A DNA stretch of 64,000 nt from Bacteroidota bacterium (GCA_027592025.1 JAQCIQ010000005.1:59096-123095), one strand, 5' to 3'; positions 17,522 through 27,802 are shown, numbered from the stretch's first letter. Notes: a model not told the origin generated them from the letters alone. Translations and numbers: made by a program.

Positions 17522-18609
17522 GGGGTCAAAAGTTTTTCAATTTCATCGACGATGCGTTCTGCAGCGTCTGTTTTTGCCAGTTTTTTCATGTTGGCACTGA
17601 AGTTTTTTTGCCGCTCAGCATCAGAAATCAAATTCAAAAATTCCTTTTCAAATTCTGAGTCAAGGTCTCGTTCTTTGATCATCAACGCTGCCTCGGCTTC
17701 AACCAGTGATTGGGCATTTTTGGTTTGATGATCTTCAGCCACATTTGGCGAAGGAATAAAAATGACTGGCTTGGCAACCAAGCACAGTTCAGAGACGGCT
17801 AGCGCCCCTGCTCGAGAAATGATTACATCCGCAGCAGCATAGGCTACACTCATGTCCTTGATAAAATCGGCCACACAGATGTTTGAACCATTGTCATATA
17901 TGCGGTATTGAGAGTGGTATAATTCTCCACACTGCCAAAGGATTTGGTAATTGGATTCCTTAAAGAACAAAATCTTATCTTGAATGAGTTCGTTGATGCG
18001 TTTGGCGCCCAAACTTCCTCCAACAATCAACAGAACTGGGGCCGATGGATTGAATCCATAAGATAACTTAGATTGGGTTGAATCTGTTTGAACTGTCAAG
18101 TTTTTTCTGATTGGGTTTCCTGTGAGAACTAATTTCGAAACAGGAAAATAGCGAGCCATGTGCTGATAAGCTACACAAATGGATTGAACACGTTTGGCCA
18201 AAAACTTGTTCGTAATACCAGGAAAGGAGTTTTGTTCTTGGATTAATGAAGGAATGTTCTTTTGGGTTGCCACATACAATATAGGACCACTTGCAAACCC
18301 TCCAGTGCCAACGGCAAAATCTGGTTTAAACCTGAGCAGCACAATAAAGGATTGCATCAAGCTAACAACCAACTTAAGAGGAAATAACAAATTTTTAAGG
18401 GTCAGCCGGCGTTGTAAACCCGATATCCACAATCCCTTGATGCGATAACCCGCCGCAGGAACCTTTTGCATTTCCATGCGATCGGAAGCGCCAACAAAAA
18501 GCAAATCGACATCAGGCCAACGCTGTTTTAGCGCGTCGGCTATAGCAATCGCTGGGAAGATATGTCCCCCAGTGCCACCACCCGAAATGATTATTCTTTT
18601 ATTGGTCAT
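17518..18609 (-). CDS. murG: UDP-GlcNAc--undecaprenyl-pyrophosphoryl-MurNAc-pentapeptide transferase
   Basis: Peripheral membrane glycosyltransferase that makes lipid II from lipid I. 363 residues, GT-B fold. The N-terminal glycine-rich motif ISGGGTGGHIFPAIAIA contacts the lipid pyrophosphate; VGTGGFASGPIL is the second G loop, and LLIVGGSLGAKRIN with ISRAGALAVSEL are the UDP-GlcNAc-binding motifs of the C-terminal domain. Two bases separate it from ftsW and it overlaps murC. Confidence 0.97.
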   Translation of the reverse strand: MTNKRIIISGGGTGGHIFPAIAIADALKQRWPDVDLLFVGASDRMEMQKVPAAGYRIKGLWISGLQRRLTLKNLLFPLKLVVSLMQSFIVLLRFKPDFAVGTGGFASGPILYVATQKNIPSLIQEQNSFPGITNKFLAKRVQSICVAYQHMARYFPVSKLVLTGNPIRKNLTVQTDSTQSKLSYGFNPSAPVLLIVGGSLGAKRINELIQDKILFFKESNYQILWQCGELYHSQYRIYDNGSNICVADFIKDMSVAYAAADVIISRAGALAVSELCLVAKPVIFIPSPNVAEDHQTKNAQSLVEAEAALMIKERDLDSEFEKEFLNLISDAERQKNFSANMKKLAKTDAAERIVDEIEKLLTP

Positions 18610-18611
18610 AT

Positions 18612-19814
18612 TTACATTGCTTCACTTAACACATCCAAGGGATTCATATTTTCTTCATCCGTCCTCAATTCCTCTTCTGCACCGTAATCTGCACTTACAC
18701 TTATCAATATTCCAATCGCCATACAGGTCATCCAGATCGATGTTCCACCGCTGCTGATCAAGGGCAAGGTTTGGCCAGTAACAGGAAGTAATTCAACGGC
18801 AACCGCCATGTTTATAAAAGCTTGAAAAACAATAGGCATACCGATACCAATGGCCAGCAAGGAACCAAACACTGTTTGAGATTTATAGGCCACTATGACT
18901 ACCCTAAACAAAAACCATAGATAAAGGAACACGAGCATCATACCACCGATCAAACCATATTCTTCAATGATTATGGCGAAAATAAAATCAGACGAAGATT
19001 GGGGTAAAAAGTTTTTTTGACGGCTTTTGCCTGGACCAAGACCCTGAATTTGTCCCGTAGCTATCGCAATTTTTGCCTTCTCTATTTGATAGTTATCGGC
19101 ATCGTTAGCACCTGCCTTAAACCGCTCTATTCGACTCATCCATGTGTCAACCCGATTGGGCATTAAATCTGGAAAAGCCTTGAAGGTCAGAATAAATGCA
19201 GTCATCAACACCAAGGCTGCTCCTCCAATCAATGCCAAGTACTTAAATGGGTAACCACCAACAAACGCCAAAACAAATACCATGAGCATCATGATGGCAG
19301 CGGTAGAAAAATTAGCTGGAAATATCAATCCAATTATGACGAAAACAGGCAACCAAAGGGAAATCAATCCATCCTTGAAGGTAATCGCTTTGTCGTGAAT
19401 TTTAGACAAATAACGAGCAACATAAACCATCAACACTACCGATGCCAAGGTTGAAGGCTGAAAAGAGAACCCTACAAAAGGCAGATTGATCCAACGTTTA
19501 GCATTGGTCATGCTATCACTAGTATCCATTTGAAACATGGTATAGAGCAAGAGCAAGGCAACCACCGGCAGCATTATAAGTGAGAGCCCTTTAAAATAGC
19601 GGAAAGGCAGTTTGTGCACCGCATAGATAATGACAAATCCTAAAAACAGATGCATAAAATGCTTGACAACAAAACCAAAGGTATGCCCACCACCATAGGA
19701 ATAGGCCAAATTGCTTGCTGCGCTGTAAACAGGCAGAAAGGAAAATATGGCCAAAAGAGCCGTTATGGCCCAAATGGTTCGATCACCTTTAATGTTGTTG
19801 ATAAACTGTTTCAT
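18612..19814 (-). CDS. ftsW: SEDS peptidoglycan glycosyltransferase FtsW
   Basis: Integral membrane glycosyltransferase of the septum, working with the adjacent FtsI-type PBP. 400 residues and about ten hydrophobic segments. The SEDS signatures RWINLPFVGFSFQPSTLA (about 108-125), GPGKSRQKNFLPQSSSDFIFAIIIEEYGLIGG-type stretch (about 258-290) and the late LPVTGQTLPLISSGGTS are clear. FtsW rather than RodA is favoured by its dcw location between murD and murG. Its start shares a base with the murD stop (TAATG). Confidence 0.95.
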   Translation of the reverse strand: MKQFINNIKGDRTIWAITALLAIFSFLPVYSAASNLAYSYGGGHTFGFVVKHFMHLFLGFVIIYAVHKLPFRYFKGLSLIMLPVVALLLLYTMFQMDTSDSMTNAKRWINLPFVGFSFQPSTLASVVLMVYVARYLSKIHDKAITFKDGLISLWLPVFVIIGLIFPANFSTAAIMMLMVFVLAFVGGYPFKYLALIGGAALVLMTAFILTFKAFPDLMPNRVDTWMSRIERFKAGANDADNYQIEKAKIAIATGQIQGLGPGKSRQKNFLPQSSSDFIFAIIIEEYGLIGGMMLVFLYLWFLFRVVIVAYKSQTVFGSLLAIGIGMPIVFQAFINMAVAVELLPVTGQTLPLISSGGTSIWMTCMAIGILISVSADYGAEEELRTDEENMNPLDVLSEAM

Positions 19815-21145
19815 TACAATTGTCTTACTGCATCTTTAAACTGTCGACCACGATCCTCGTAGTCCTCGAATAGATCGAAACTGGCGCAAGCAGGAGAAAG
19901 CAAAACACTGTCACCAGGTTCGGCAAATTGGTATGCCATTCTTACCGCTTCTGTCATGCATTGGGTGTCAGAAATTACTTTCACTATCGAACCAAAAGAC
20001 TCGACGATTTTTTTATTGTCCACACCCAAACAAACTATGGCTTTCACTTTTTCGAATACAATCGGAAATAGCTCGGTATAGTCATTCCCCTTGTCGAGTC
20101 CGCCAACGATCCATACTGTTGGCGATTTCATACTCTGCAAGGCGTAATACGTTGCGTTGACATTAGTGGCCTTAGAGTCATTGATGTACTGGACCTTGTT
20201 GATCTTAAGGACTTGTTCCATACGGTGCTCAACACCGTGAAAGTTTTGCAAACTCTCTCGGATGAATTGTTTTCTTACGCGCAGCAAATTGGCGACAGTG
20301 GCAGCTGCCATGGCGTTTTTAACATTGTGCTGTCCTTCTAATTTAAGCTCTGATATTGGCATAAGTGGTTTTTTTTTTGAGTGAAAAAAGATTTGATTGT
20401 CCTGATTGTACGTTCCATGATTCAAGACCTTGTTTGTCGAAAAAGGAAGTTGAGATACTGTTATTGGGGAAGCCTTCAAAGCTTCTTGAGTAGCGAGGTC
20501 ATCGGCGTCAAAAATCAAAAAGTCCTTTTGAGTTTGATTGGCAGAAATTTTCATTTTAGCGGCCACATATTGGCTAAAATCGTAGTTGTATCGATCCAGG
20601 TGATCTGGTGTAATATTAGTAATGACCGCAATATGTGGATGAAAAGACTTGATGTCTTCCAGTTGAAAACTACTCACTTCAAGAACGATGTATTTTGGAT
20701 CGTTCAGGCTTAATAGTCTTGAAAAACCAAATCCAATATTTCCTGCCAAGGCAGCGTCGAAGCCTGCTGTTTTTAAAATGTCATAGATCCAGGTGGCGGT
20801 AGTAGTTTTTCCATTGCTACCAGTTACCGCAATCAATACGGCATCGGTATATCGCGAGGCAAACTCAATTTCAGAGACTATTGCTATTCCAGCTTGTCTA
20901 GCTTGCGCTATAACTGGCACATGGCTGGGAATTCCAGGACTTTTTATGATCAAATCAGCTTGTAATATTTGGTCCATACTGTGCTGCCCCGATTCTAATT
21001 GAATTCCTAAATTCCGAAGTTCATTCTCATGCTCCCTTTCGATGGTGCCGCGGTCTGAAACAAAAACACTCCAACCCTTTTGTTGTCCCAACAATGCTGC
21101 TCCCACTCCACTTTCACCTGCCCCTAAAATCACTAGTCTTTTCAT
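19814..21145 (-). CDS. murD: UDP-N-acetylmuramoylalanine--D-glutamate ligase
   Basis: Adds D-glutamate to UDP-MurNAc-L-Ala. 443 residues. N-terminal VILGAGESGVGAALL binds the UDP moiety, AVTGSNGKTTTATWIYDIL is the ATP loop, ITNITPDHLDRYNYDFSQY the Mur ligase central motif and YINDSKATNVNATYYAL the third. The C-terminal VLLSPACASFDLFEDYEDRG is characteristic of MurD. Directly abuts mraY. Confidence 0.97.
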   Translation of the reverse strand: MKRLVILGAGESGVGAALLGQQKGWSVFVSDRGTIEREHENELRNLGIQLESGQHSMDQILQADLIIKSPGIPSHVPVIAQARQAGIAIVSEIEFASRYTDAVLIAVTGSNGKTTTATWIYDILKTAGFDAALAGNIGFGFSRLLSLNDPKYIVLEVSSFQLEDIKSFHPHIAVITNITPDHLDRYNYDFSQYVAAKMKISANQTQKDFLIFDADDLATQEALKASPITVSQLPFSTNKVLNHGTYNQDNQIFFHSKKKPLMPISELKLEGQHNVKNAMAAATVANLLRVRKQFIRESLQNFHGVEHRMEQVLKINKVQYINDSKATNVNATYYALQSMKSPTVWIVGGLDKGNDYTELFPIVFEKVKAIVCLGVDNKKIVESFGSIVKVISDTQCMTEAVRMAYQFAEPGDSVLLSPACASFDLFEDYEDRGRQFKDAVRQL

Positions 21146-22378
21146 CTATCTGATTTTTAGGGTTACAACAGAAACGATAGCCAATAGGATTCCAACAATC
21201 CAAAAACGAGTCACAATTTTACTTTCGTGATAACCGGCCTTTTGATAATGGTGGTGCAAGGGAGACATCAAGAAAATGCGACGACCAACGCCATATTTCT
21301 TCTTGGTGAATTTGAAATAGGCGACTTGTAGGACTACAGACAAGTTCTCAGCCAAGAAAATTCCGCAGAGCACAGGAATGAGCCATTCCTTTCTTACAGC
21401 AATAGCTACAACAGCTATTACGCCTCCAATGGTCAAGCTGCCAGTATCTCCCATGAATACTTGAGCAGGATATGCATTGTACCACAAGAAGCCAATCAAG
21501 GCTCCAACCATAGCAGCGATATAAATGGTTATTTCTTCTACCCTCGGGATGTACATCACGTTCAAGTAGTCTGAGAAGATGATATTACCCGAAATCCATG
21601 CAAAAACGCCAAGGGTCAAAACAATGATGGAAGAGGTTCCAGCTGCCAATCCATCGATGCCATCGGTGAGATTGGCACCGTTGGAAACAGCAGTAACTAT
21701 AAAAATGATGATTGGAATAAAGATTAACCAAGCGTATTGGCTAGCCGTTGGGCTTATCCAAGAGATAAGGCTTGAGTAGTCGAATTCGTTAAACTTAACA
21801 AATGGAATGGTGGTTTTAGTCGATTTAATTTCTGGAGAAAAAGATGCCGCACTGGGCGTAGCCATCTCTACTTGTGCCATAGCTGGAGCAGTTGCTTCTT
21901 CCTTAATGGTAACTTCGGGGTGAAAATAAAGCGTTGCACCAACAATAATCCCGAGACCTACTTGGCCTAAAATTTTAAACCGCCCTTTGAGCCCCTCCTT
22001 GTCCTTTTTAAATTTTTTGATGTAATCATCTATAAACCCAATTGTGCCCATCCAAAAGGTGGTAATCAACAAGAGAATGATGTAAATGTTGTCAAGTTTG
22101 GCGAATAATAAAACAGGTACAACCGTAGCCAAAATGATAATCAAACCTCCCATAGTAGGAGTACCTTCTTTTTGCTTTTGCCCTTCAAGACCCAATTCTC
22201 GAATAGATTCGCCTACCTGCTTGCGGTTGAGGAAGTTGATGATTTTTTTACCATAAACAGTTGATATCAACAACGACAAGATGATTGCCATGGCTGCACG
22301 GAATGACAAAAATCCAAATAGAGAAGCTCCAGGAAATTGGAAATTTTGTTCGAGATATTTGAATAGATAGTATAACAT
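21146..22378 (-). CDS. mraY: phospho-N-acetylmuramoyl-pentapeptide transferase with extra periplasmic/loop insert
   Basis: Transfers phospho-MurNAc-pentapeptide to undecaprenyl phosphate to give lipid I. 410 residues against 360 in E. coli. Catalytic and substrate motifs are intact: [32 protein letters not shown] (two Asp), [23 protein letters not shown] and the HHH motif in MSPLHHHYQ. The extra length is mainly a ~50-residue Ala/Pro/Thr/Glu-rich insert at about residues 155-205, between two membrane segments; Bacteroidota MraY proteins usually have an insert here. The start overlaps the murE stop by one base. Confidence 0.97.
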   Translation of the reverse strand: MLYYLFKYLEQNFQFPGASLFGFLSFRAAMAIILSLLISTVYGKKIINFLNRKQVGESIRELGLEGQKQKEGTPTMGGLIIILATVVPVLLFAKLDNIYIILLLITTFWMGTIGFIDDYIKKFKKDKEGLKGRFKILGQVGLGIIVGATLYFHPEVTIKEEATAPAMAQVEMATPSAASFSPEIKSTKTTIPFVKFNEFDYSSLISWISPTASQYAWLIFIPIIIFIVTAVSNGANLTDGIDGLAAGTSSIIVLTLGVFAWISGNIIFSDYLNVMYIPRVEEITIYIAAMVGALIGFLWYNAYPAQVFMGDTGSLTIGGVIAVVAIAVRKEWLIPVLCGIFLAENLSVVLQVAYFKFTKKKYGVGRRIFLMSPLHHHYQKAGYHESKIVTRFWIVGILLAIVSVVTLKIR

Positions 22379-23841
22379 TACGACGCAGCTTGATTTAGAA
22401 AATGATGAACGGTTTCGAAGTCATTAAAGTCAAATCGCTTTCCATTGATTTCTTGGTAAGTTTCATGTCCCTTCCCAGCAATCAAAATGATATCTCCAGG
22501 TTGCGCCAATTGCACGGCGGTTTTTATGGCTTGTTTGCGGTCTAGTACGCAGATGGTTTTTTTGAAATGCACCGGAGAAACGCCTGCTTCCATCTCTTCA
22601 ATAATAGACTCTGGAACTTCTGTCCTTGGATTGTCATTGGTAAGAATAACTTTGTCGCTCAGGGAAGTAGCTATATGAGCCATCTTTGGCCGTTTTGTTC
22701 GATCTCGGTCACCACCGCAACCAAAGACTGTAATCAATGCTTCATTTTTAGTTCTGATGGCATTGATTGTTTCCAATACATTTTTGAGTGCATCTGGTGT
22801 GTGAGCATAATCAACGATCGCTGTGATGTTATCTTCCGAAATGAAATACTGAAAACGACCTGTAACGCTTTGGAGTCCACTGATGCCCTTCAATGTTTCC
22901 AACGAATCCATTTTCAAAAGGACCGCTGTGCAATAGATGGCAAGTAAATTGTAGGCATTAAATGACCCAATCAGGTGAGACCAAACTTCTGAATCATTGA
23001 TGCGTAACAGTAATCCAGACAATTGATTTTCAATAATTTTACCCTTAAAATCTGCCGAGGTCTTTAATGCATAGGTCAACTTCTTTGCCCGAGTATTTTG
23101 AATCATATAGAGTCCATTCTTGTCGTCCGCGTTGACCAGCGCGAAAGCTTCCTTGGTCAATTGGTCAAACAATCTCTTTTTAATATCTCTGTACGTGGCA
23201 AAATCACCGTGATAATCTAAATGATCGTGGGTAAGGTTAGTAAATACTGCGCCTGCAAAATGAAGTCCAGCGGTCCTCTCTTGGTCAATTCCATGAGAGC
23301 TGACTTCCATAAAACACTGGGTGATACCCAATTGAACCAATTGGTTTAACAAAGAATTAATGGTTATTGCATCCGGCGTAGTATGAGTAGCGCCATAGGC
23401 TTGGTCACCCAAACAAATTTTCACTGTCGAAATTAATCCCGAGGGCATTCCAGAATTTTGAAACAATTGGTAAAGAAGACTTGCGGTCGTTGTTTTGCCG
23501 TTGGTTCCAGTGATGCCAACTAAACTCAGTTTCTGAGAGGGCTGATCAAAATAGTTGGATGCTATAATCGCAAGTGCTTTATGAGTGTTTTTGGTTTGAA
23601 TGTAGGTTACCGACTCCAAAGTCACTTCGGGTAATGTTTCACAAATTATGGCTGCTGCACCTTTTTCAGCGACTTGTGTTAAATAGTCATGCCCATCGGC
23701 TTGAGTGCCTTTAATGGCGATAAACAAATCTTGAACATTGATTTTTCTTGAATCAAATTGAATTACACTAACCTCTCGATTGGTATTCCCTATTACAGCA
23801 TCTATTGACACTCCAAATAAAAGATCCTTCAAATTTTTCAT
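22378..23841 (-). CDS. murE: UDP-MurNAc-L-Ala-D-Glu--meso-diaminopimelate ligase
   Basis: Adds the third stem-peptide residue. 487 residues. ATP loop [16 protein letters not shown] (about 107-120), [13 protein letters not shown] and [15 protein letters not shown] carry the family signatures. The DNPR motif (TNDNPRTE, about 400) points to meso-diaminopimelate and not lysine as substrate, in agreement with a Gram-negative cell wall. The GKGHETYQ stretch near the C-terminus is also typical. Overlaps the upstream ftsI by four bases. Confidence 0.97.
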   Translation of the reverse strand: MKNLKDLLFGVSIDAVIGNTNREVSVIQFDSRKINVQDLFIAIKGTQADGHDYLTQVAEKGAAAIICETLPEVTLESVTYIQTKNTHKALAIIASNYFDQPSQKLSLVGITGTNGKTTTASLLYQLFQNSGMPSGLISTVKICLGDQAYGATHTTPDAITINSLLNQLVQLGITQCFMEVSSHGIDQERTAGLHFAGAVFTNLTHDHLDYHGDFATYRDIKKRLFDQLTKEAFALVNADDKNGLYMIQNTRAKKLTYALKTSADFKGKIIENQLSGLLLRINDSEVWSHLIGSFNAYNLLAIYCTAVLLKMDSLETLKGISGLQSVTGRFQYFISEDNITAIVDYAHTPDALKNVLETINAIRTKNEALITVFGCGGDRDRTKRPKMAHIATSLSDKVILTNDNPRTEVPESIIEEMEAGVSPVHFKKTICVLDRKQAIKTAVQLAQPGDIILIAGKGHETYQEINGKRFDFNDFETVHHFLNQAAS

Positions 23842-25841
23842 GTGATTTGAAGTTTAATGATTTGACCTTTACTAATGCTTTGTCCTTGCTCAACAGATTG
23901 GCTGCTTACTTTTCCAACGCCTACGGCCTCTACTTTGAGACCCAGATTTTCTAAAAGAGAAATCGCATCCATAATAGCCATGCCTGTAACATTGGGCATC
24001 TGAAGTTGATTAGGCTGACTTTGTCCTTTAAATTTTGAATAGTCATTCTCAATCTCCGAAAATGCTGGCTTAACATTTTTTACGATCACCTCTCTAGGTG
24101 TACTGGTATAAATGTGTTCGGCGATTTTTTTAAATACAGGTGCGGCCACTACATTGCCATAGTACCCCTTTTGGACGTTTGGCTTATGAACCACAACGAT
24201 GCAAGAATATTTTGGATCGTCGGCTGGAAAATATCCGACAAAGGAAGATATGTAGCGGTTGGATTCAATCCAATATTCGGTTTGACAAGTGCCTGTTTTT
24301 CCTGCCAGAGGATAGTTCTTCATGTCAATATTGTGAGCAGTGCCATGATTTGAAGCAACGACATTGCGCATCATTGATTTTAAGACTTGAGCCGTTTCGG
24401 GCTTGCATATTCTTTGGCCTTGTATGTCATTACTAAAAACCTCAACTGGCTTTCCAAAAGACTGAATCGATTCAACAAATCTGGGCTTTATTTTTACCCC
24501 ATCGTTGGCAATGGCGTTATAAAAAGTCAATACTTGCAAAGGAGACAACTGAATGCCATACCCAAAAGCCATCCAAGGCAAATCCAGTCCATCCCAATTT
24601 TCTTTATCGGAGGGATGAGTTATGTGAGGCGTTCCTTCTCCTAGAATTGGAATATCCAATTTCTCATTGAGACCCATGGCATAAATACCATCAACAAATT
24701 GAGTAGGATTGTTACGGTAATTGTCCTCTATTATTTGAACAATTCCGGTATTCGAAGACATCTCGAAAGCCTCGGCTACTGTAATCTTACCATAACCACC
24801 TTTCTTGGAATCACGAACTTGACGGCCGTAAAAACTGAGTTCACCATTTTTTGTATCAACTGTATCGTTGGGAGAAATCACGCCTTGATCAATACCCACA
24901 GCCAAGGCCATTAATTTGAATGTAGAGCCGGGTTCATGAGTTTCTCCTACTCCATAGTTGAGCTTTTCATAGTAAGTGTTGGCAGTTGTTCGCCCCAAGT
25001 TGGAGATGGCTTTGATGGCACCTGTTTTGGTCTCCATGACGATAACACTACCGTGGTCGGCTTCAAATTTTTCTAACTGATCGAGCAATGCATAATGCGC
25101 GACATCCTGAAGATTGACGTCTATGGTTGTGTACAAATCATAACCGTCTCGTGGTTCAACTCTGTTAAAATCTTCTAGAGGCTTCCACTGACCTTGACCA
25201 ATCTTTTGCTTGAGTCTTTTTCCATCGATACCTTTCAAGTAGGCTTGCCCAAAGGCGCCGTCAATTCCTGGCCTAGTAACATTGCCTTGCTCATCTGTAC
25301 GTTCATAACCAATTGTCCTCTTGGCAACCTCACCCAATGGGTATTCTCGAACCGTGCTTTGAGATACAAGCAATCCTCCAGAATAGTTCCCTCTGTTTAG
25401 CATCGGAAATTTGGTGAAGCGCACGTAATCGGCATATCCAAGATTTCGAGCCAATCGCACGTATTGATCATTTTTAGACCTAGCGGAAGTCAACATGTGC
25501 TTGTAATAGGAAGCAGGTTTATTAAAAAATCGCCCCAAAGAATCGCTCAAAGCGTCAATATTTTTATCAAATGTTTTCTTCGTTGGCGCCACTGGATCCA
25601 TATGGATGTCGTATTTAGTAACTGAGGTTGCCAACAAACTTCCATCCTCAGCCACAATATTTCCACGATTGGCGTGGATTACCACATTTTGAACAACCAA
25701 TTCCTCTACCTTAGATCGGTAAAAATCACCGTAGACAAACTGAATATTGAACAACTGAACCACTACAGCTGCAGCGAAAGCAAATAGTCCGATCGAAATG
25801 ATCAGGAATTTGAATCTGATATGTTTGATAGCGGTTGCCAC
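23838..25841 (-). CDS. ftsI: septal penicillin-binding protein FtsI (class B transpeptidase) with PASTA domain
   Basis: 667 residues. One N-terminal membrane segment (about 12-30), a PBP dimer domain and the transpeptidase domain with all three active-site motifs: STFK (in EPGSTFKLM, catalytic serine), SSN (in EMSSNTGIV) and KTGT (in LAGKTGTCQTEY). The last ~60 residues (MPNVTGMAIMDAISLLENLGL...) form a single PASTA domain, which in Gram-positive PBPs binds muropeptides and is common in Bacteroidota FtsI. Cross-links septal peptidoglycan together with FtsW, encoded four genes downstream. Confidence 0.96.
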   Translation of the reverse strand: MATAIKHIRFKFLIISIGLFAFAAAVVVQLFNIQFVYGDFYRSKVEELVVQNVVIHANRGNIVAEDGSLLATSVTKYDIHMDPVAPTKKTFDKNIDALSDSLGRFFNKPASYYKHMLTSARSKNDQYVRLARNLGYADYVRFTKFPMLNRGNYSGGLLVSQSTVREYPLGEVAKRTIGYERTDEQGNVTRPGIDGAFGQAYLKGIDGKRLKQKIGQGQWKPLEDFNRVEPRDGYDLYTTIDVNLQDVAHYALLDQLEKFEADHGSVIVMETKTGAIKAISNLGRTTANTYYEKLNYGVGETHEPGSTFKLMALAVGIDQGVISPNDTVDTKNGELSFYGRQVRDSKKGGYGKITVAEAFEMSSNTGIVQIIEDNYRNNPTQFVDGIYAMGLNEKLDIPILGEGTPHITHPSDKENWDGLDLPWMAFGYGIQLSPLQVLTFYNAIANDGVKIKPRFVESIQSFGKPVEVFSNDIQGQRICKPETAQVLKSMMRNVVASNHGTAHNIDMKNYPLAGKTGTCQTEYWIESNRYISSFVGYFPADDPKYSCIVVVHKPNVQKGYYGNVVAAPVFKKIAEHIYTSTPREVIVKNVKPAFSEIENDYSKFKGQSQPNQLQMPNVTGMAIMDAISLLENLGLKVEAVGVGKVSSQSVEQGQSISKGQIIKLQIT

Positions 25842-25846
25842 GATAT

Positions 25847-26164
25847 TTAATTTTCTACTACAATTTTTTCAGGAGGAAGTTGCCCTATTTCAAATCCTTT
25901 TGTTTCTAATTTTTTTACTACTGCTGATTCCATTTTTATTTTCATCAGCCGAGCTCTTAAATCGACAAATTCTGACCTCAGTTCTTTGACCTCATTGTTG
26001 AGTTCGGCAATGCGATATACTTTTCTGTCAGCAGAGTGTGAACTGGCAATCATGACTAATGCTAATCCAGACAGGAAGAATATCATCCTCCAATTTTTAA
26101 AAGCATTGTCGCTGACCAAAAACCGCCCTTTCAAAACACTAAACAGCTGTTCTTTCATCTTCAA
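25847..26164 (-). CDS. FtsL-like small division protein
   Basis: 105 residues with one membrane segment (about 28-44, MIFFLSGLALVMIASSH) and a following predicted coiled coil (VYRIAELNNEVKELRSEFVDLRARLMKIKMES). Size, topology and position between rsmH and ftsI are those of FtsL; primary sequence is too divergent to prove it. In the known complex FtsL pairs with FtsB and FtsQ through the coiled coil. Overlaps rsmH by four bases. Confidence 0.8.
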   Translation of the reverse strand: MKMKEQLFSVLKGRFLVSDNAFKNWRMIFFLSGLALVMIASSHSADRKVYRIAELNNEVKELRSEFVDLRARLMKIKMESAVVKKLETKGFEIGQLPPEKIVVEN

Positions 26165-27063
26165 TTGCTATAGCGTTCAGCGATTCTCAATTTGGCACTT
26201 CTAGCACGGCCGTTTTCTGCAATTTCGGCGTCAGACGGAACAATCATCTGCCCCACCTTGAAAAATGGCACCGTAGTATTGCCAAACAAATCCTTTTCAG
26301 CTTCTCCCTCAAACATGCCGTTTCGGATAAATCTCTTGACCAACCTATCTTCCAAGGAATGGTAGGACATAAAACTGATCCGTCCACCTGGCTTGACCAA
26401 TGGAGGCAACTGAAGGAGCAATTCCTTAAGTGCATCAATTTCTTGATTGACTTCAATGCGTATAGCCTGATAAATTTGAGCCAATACCTTATTCTCTCGC
26501 TTTCCCGGAACCAAGCGTCTGACTAAATTGTTAAGCTCTTCCGTGGTCTCAATTGATTTGGTTACTCTCGCTCTGACAATGTTTCCAGCGAGAAGATTGG
26601 CTTGATGCAGCTCCCCATATTCCTTAAAAATATACCTCAGCTGAGCCTCGTCAAATTGATTGACCACCTCCATGGCCGAAACATTCTCTGACTGATTCAT
26701 TCGCATATCGAGAGTTCCGTTAAATCTGGTTGAAAACCCGCGATCTGCTTGATCGAACTGATGCGATGAAACTCCTAAATCCGCCAACAATCCATCAATT
26801 TGATCGAAGCCATGAAACCTCAAAAATCGTTTGGCATGTCTAAAATTTTGATGGATCAATAAAAATCGTTCGTCATCCAATTTGTTGTCTAGAGCGTCAA
26901 TATCCTGATCAAATGCGATCAGTTTGCCATGAGGCCCCAACTGATCAAGAATGGCTCTACTATGTCCACCCCCACCAAAAGTGACATCAACATAAATTCC
27001 ATCGGGAGCAATATTTAATCCTTCTACAGCTTCTTGGAGTAATACTGGATTATGATAGCTCAT
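26161..27063 (-). CDS. rsmH: 16S rRNA (cytosine-1402 N4) methyltransferase
   Basis: SAM-dependent methyltransferase (formerly MraW) acting on the ribosomal P site. 300 residues from the ATG at 27061-27063 (MSYHNPVLLQEAVEGL), which matches the usual family N-terminus. A frame extended to 27126 adds 21 unrelated residues and would overlap mraZ much further. Motifs: VDVTFGGGGHSRAIL (SAM), LIAFDQDIDAL, GLLADLGVSSHQFDQADRGFSTR-type stretch and the C-terminal GGRISFMSYHSLEDRLVKRF. The chosen start overlaps mraZ by 14 bases. Confidence 0.95.
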   Translation of the reverse strand: MSYHNPVLLQEAVEGLNIAPDGIYVDVTFGGGGHSRAILDQLGPHGKLIAFDQDIDALDNKLDDERFLLIHQNFRHAKRFLRFHGFDQIDGLLADLGVSSHQFDQADRGFSTRFNGTLDMRMNQSENVSAMEVVNQFDEAQLRYIFKEYGELHQANLLAGNIVRARVTKSIETTEELNNLVRRLVPGKRENKVLAQIYQAIRIEVNQEIDALKELLLQLPPLVKPGGRISFMSYHSLEDRLVKRFIRNGMFEGEAEKDLFGNTTVPFFKVGQMIVPSDAEIAENGRARSAKLRIAERYSN

Positions 27064-27517
27064 GGTTAGAATCATTTCCCATGACTTGTTCAGCCAAATC
27101 GGCAAAGCTGCCTGTAGCATCATCAATGGCTTGTTCGTACTTATTCTTATCCCAGATTTCTAGGATGTTAATGGCAGATGATAATACAATTTCTTTAGAC
27201 AAACCTGCAAAATCATACAAATCTTTCGGAACTAGTATTCTGCCTGAAGCATCTACATCGAGCACTCGAACGCCCGCAGTAAATCGTCGAATAAAATCGT
27301 TGTTACTTTTTTTGAATCGATTGAGTTGATTCACTTTATTCATCATAGCGTCCCACTCGGCCATAGGAAACAACTCCAAGCAATTTTGAAATACAGCGCG
27401 CTTTAAAACAAACCCATCGGCAAAGGAAGATGCCAACTGCTTTTTCAAAGCCATTGGAAGCATCAGACGTCCTTTGTCGTCAATTTTACACTCGTATGTT
27501 CCGATTAATGCGGTCAC
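27050..27517 (-). CDS. mraZ: transcriptional regulator MraZ
   Basis: First gene of the dcw cluster. 155 residues with two SpoVT/AbrB-like DNA-binding repeats (about 5-50 and 78-125), seen in IGTYECKIDDKGRLMLPMALK and GVRVLDVDASGRILVPKDLYDFAGL. The start is GTG at 27515-27517. In E. coli MraZ forms a ring and represses its own operon by binding TGGGN repeats 10 bp apart; a matching array lies directly upstream here. Downstream it overlaps rsmH. Confidence 0.95.
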   Translation of the reverse strand: MTALIGTYECKIDDKGRLMLPMALKKQLASSFADGFVLKRAVFQNCLELFPMAEWDAMMNKVNQLNRFKKSNNDFIRRFTAGVRVLDVDASGRILVPKDLYDFAGLSKEIVLSSAINILEIWDKNKYEQAIDDATGSFADLAEQVMGNDSNHELS

Positions 27518-27535
27518 AATTCATTTTTGAATACC

Positions 27536-27543
27536 CAAATTTA
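27536..27543 (-). promoter_or_regulatory. -7 element of the dcw cluster (mraZ)
   Basis: On the - strand TAAATTTG matches TAnnTTTG, 19 bases before the mraZ GTG. The place of its -33 element is taken up by the MraZ-type boxes just upstream. Confidence 0.5.
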
Positions 27544-27554
27544 CAAAAGATTTA

Positions 27555-27579
27555 CCACTTTTTACCACTCATTCCCACT
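27555..27579 (-). promoter_or_regulatory. three MraZ-type boxes, 10-bp spacing
   Basis: On the - strand three AGTGG repeats stand exactly 10 bases apart: AGTGGG-A, AGTGG-T, AGTGG-T (complementary CCACT at 27555, 27565, 27575). This is the known MraZ operator layout of TGGGN units with 5-base spacers. The array covers the expected -33 region of the mraZ promoter, so binding would repress. The whole intergenic stretch 27518-27824 (307 bases) holds no gene; besides this it contains only the divergent promoters. Confidence 0.65.
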
Positions 27580-27774
27580 TTGTTCATAACTTTTTTGAAT
27601 TTTTGGCGATTTTCGAACATATTCGATGAATCTGATTTTTTATCTATCACTAAATCAATAGTTTAGATAAATTTAAAAAGTGGGAAATACAAAAACAGCC
27701 GAAGGAAAATCTACTCTTTAAAGGCCATTCAAGTGGGATTGAAGCACCCACCATGTTAATATTGAGAATTGAAA

Positions 27775-27802
27775 TTGATAAACAATAAAATGCTTAGATT
27801 TG
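27775..27802 (+). promoter_or_regulatory. promoter of alpha/beta hydrolase gene
   Basis: TAGATTTG (27795-27802) matches TAnnTTTG exactly, with a TTG at 27775-27777 seventeen bases upstream as a possible -33 element. It lies 22 bases before the ATG. Confidence 0.6.

Noticed and set aside
27680..27740. Further TGGGA-type sequences (27681, 27734) on the + strand as extra MraZ boxes
   Set aside because: They are not at 10-bp steps to each other or to the main array and are in the other orientation.
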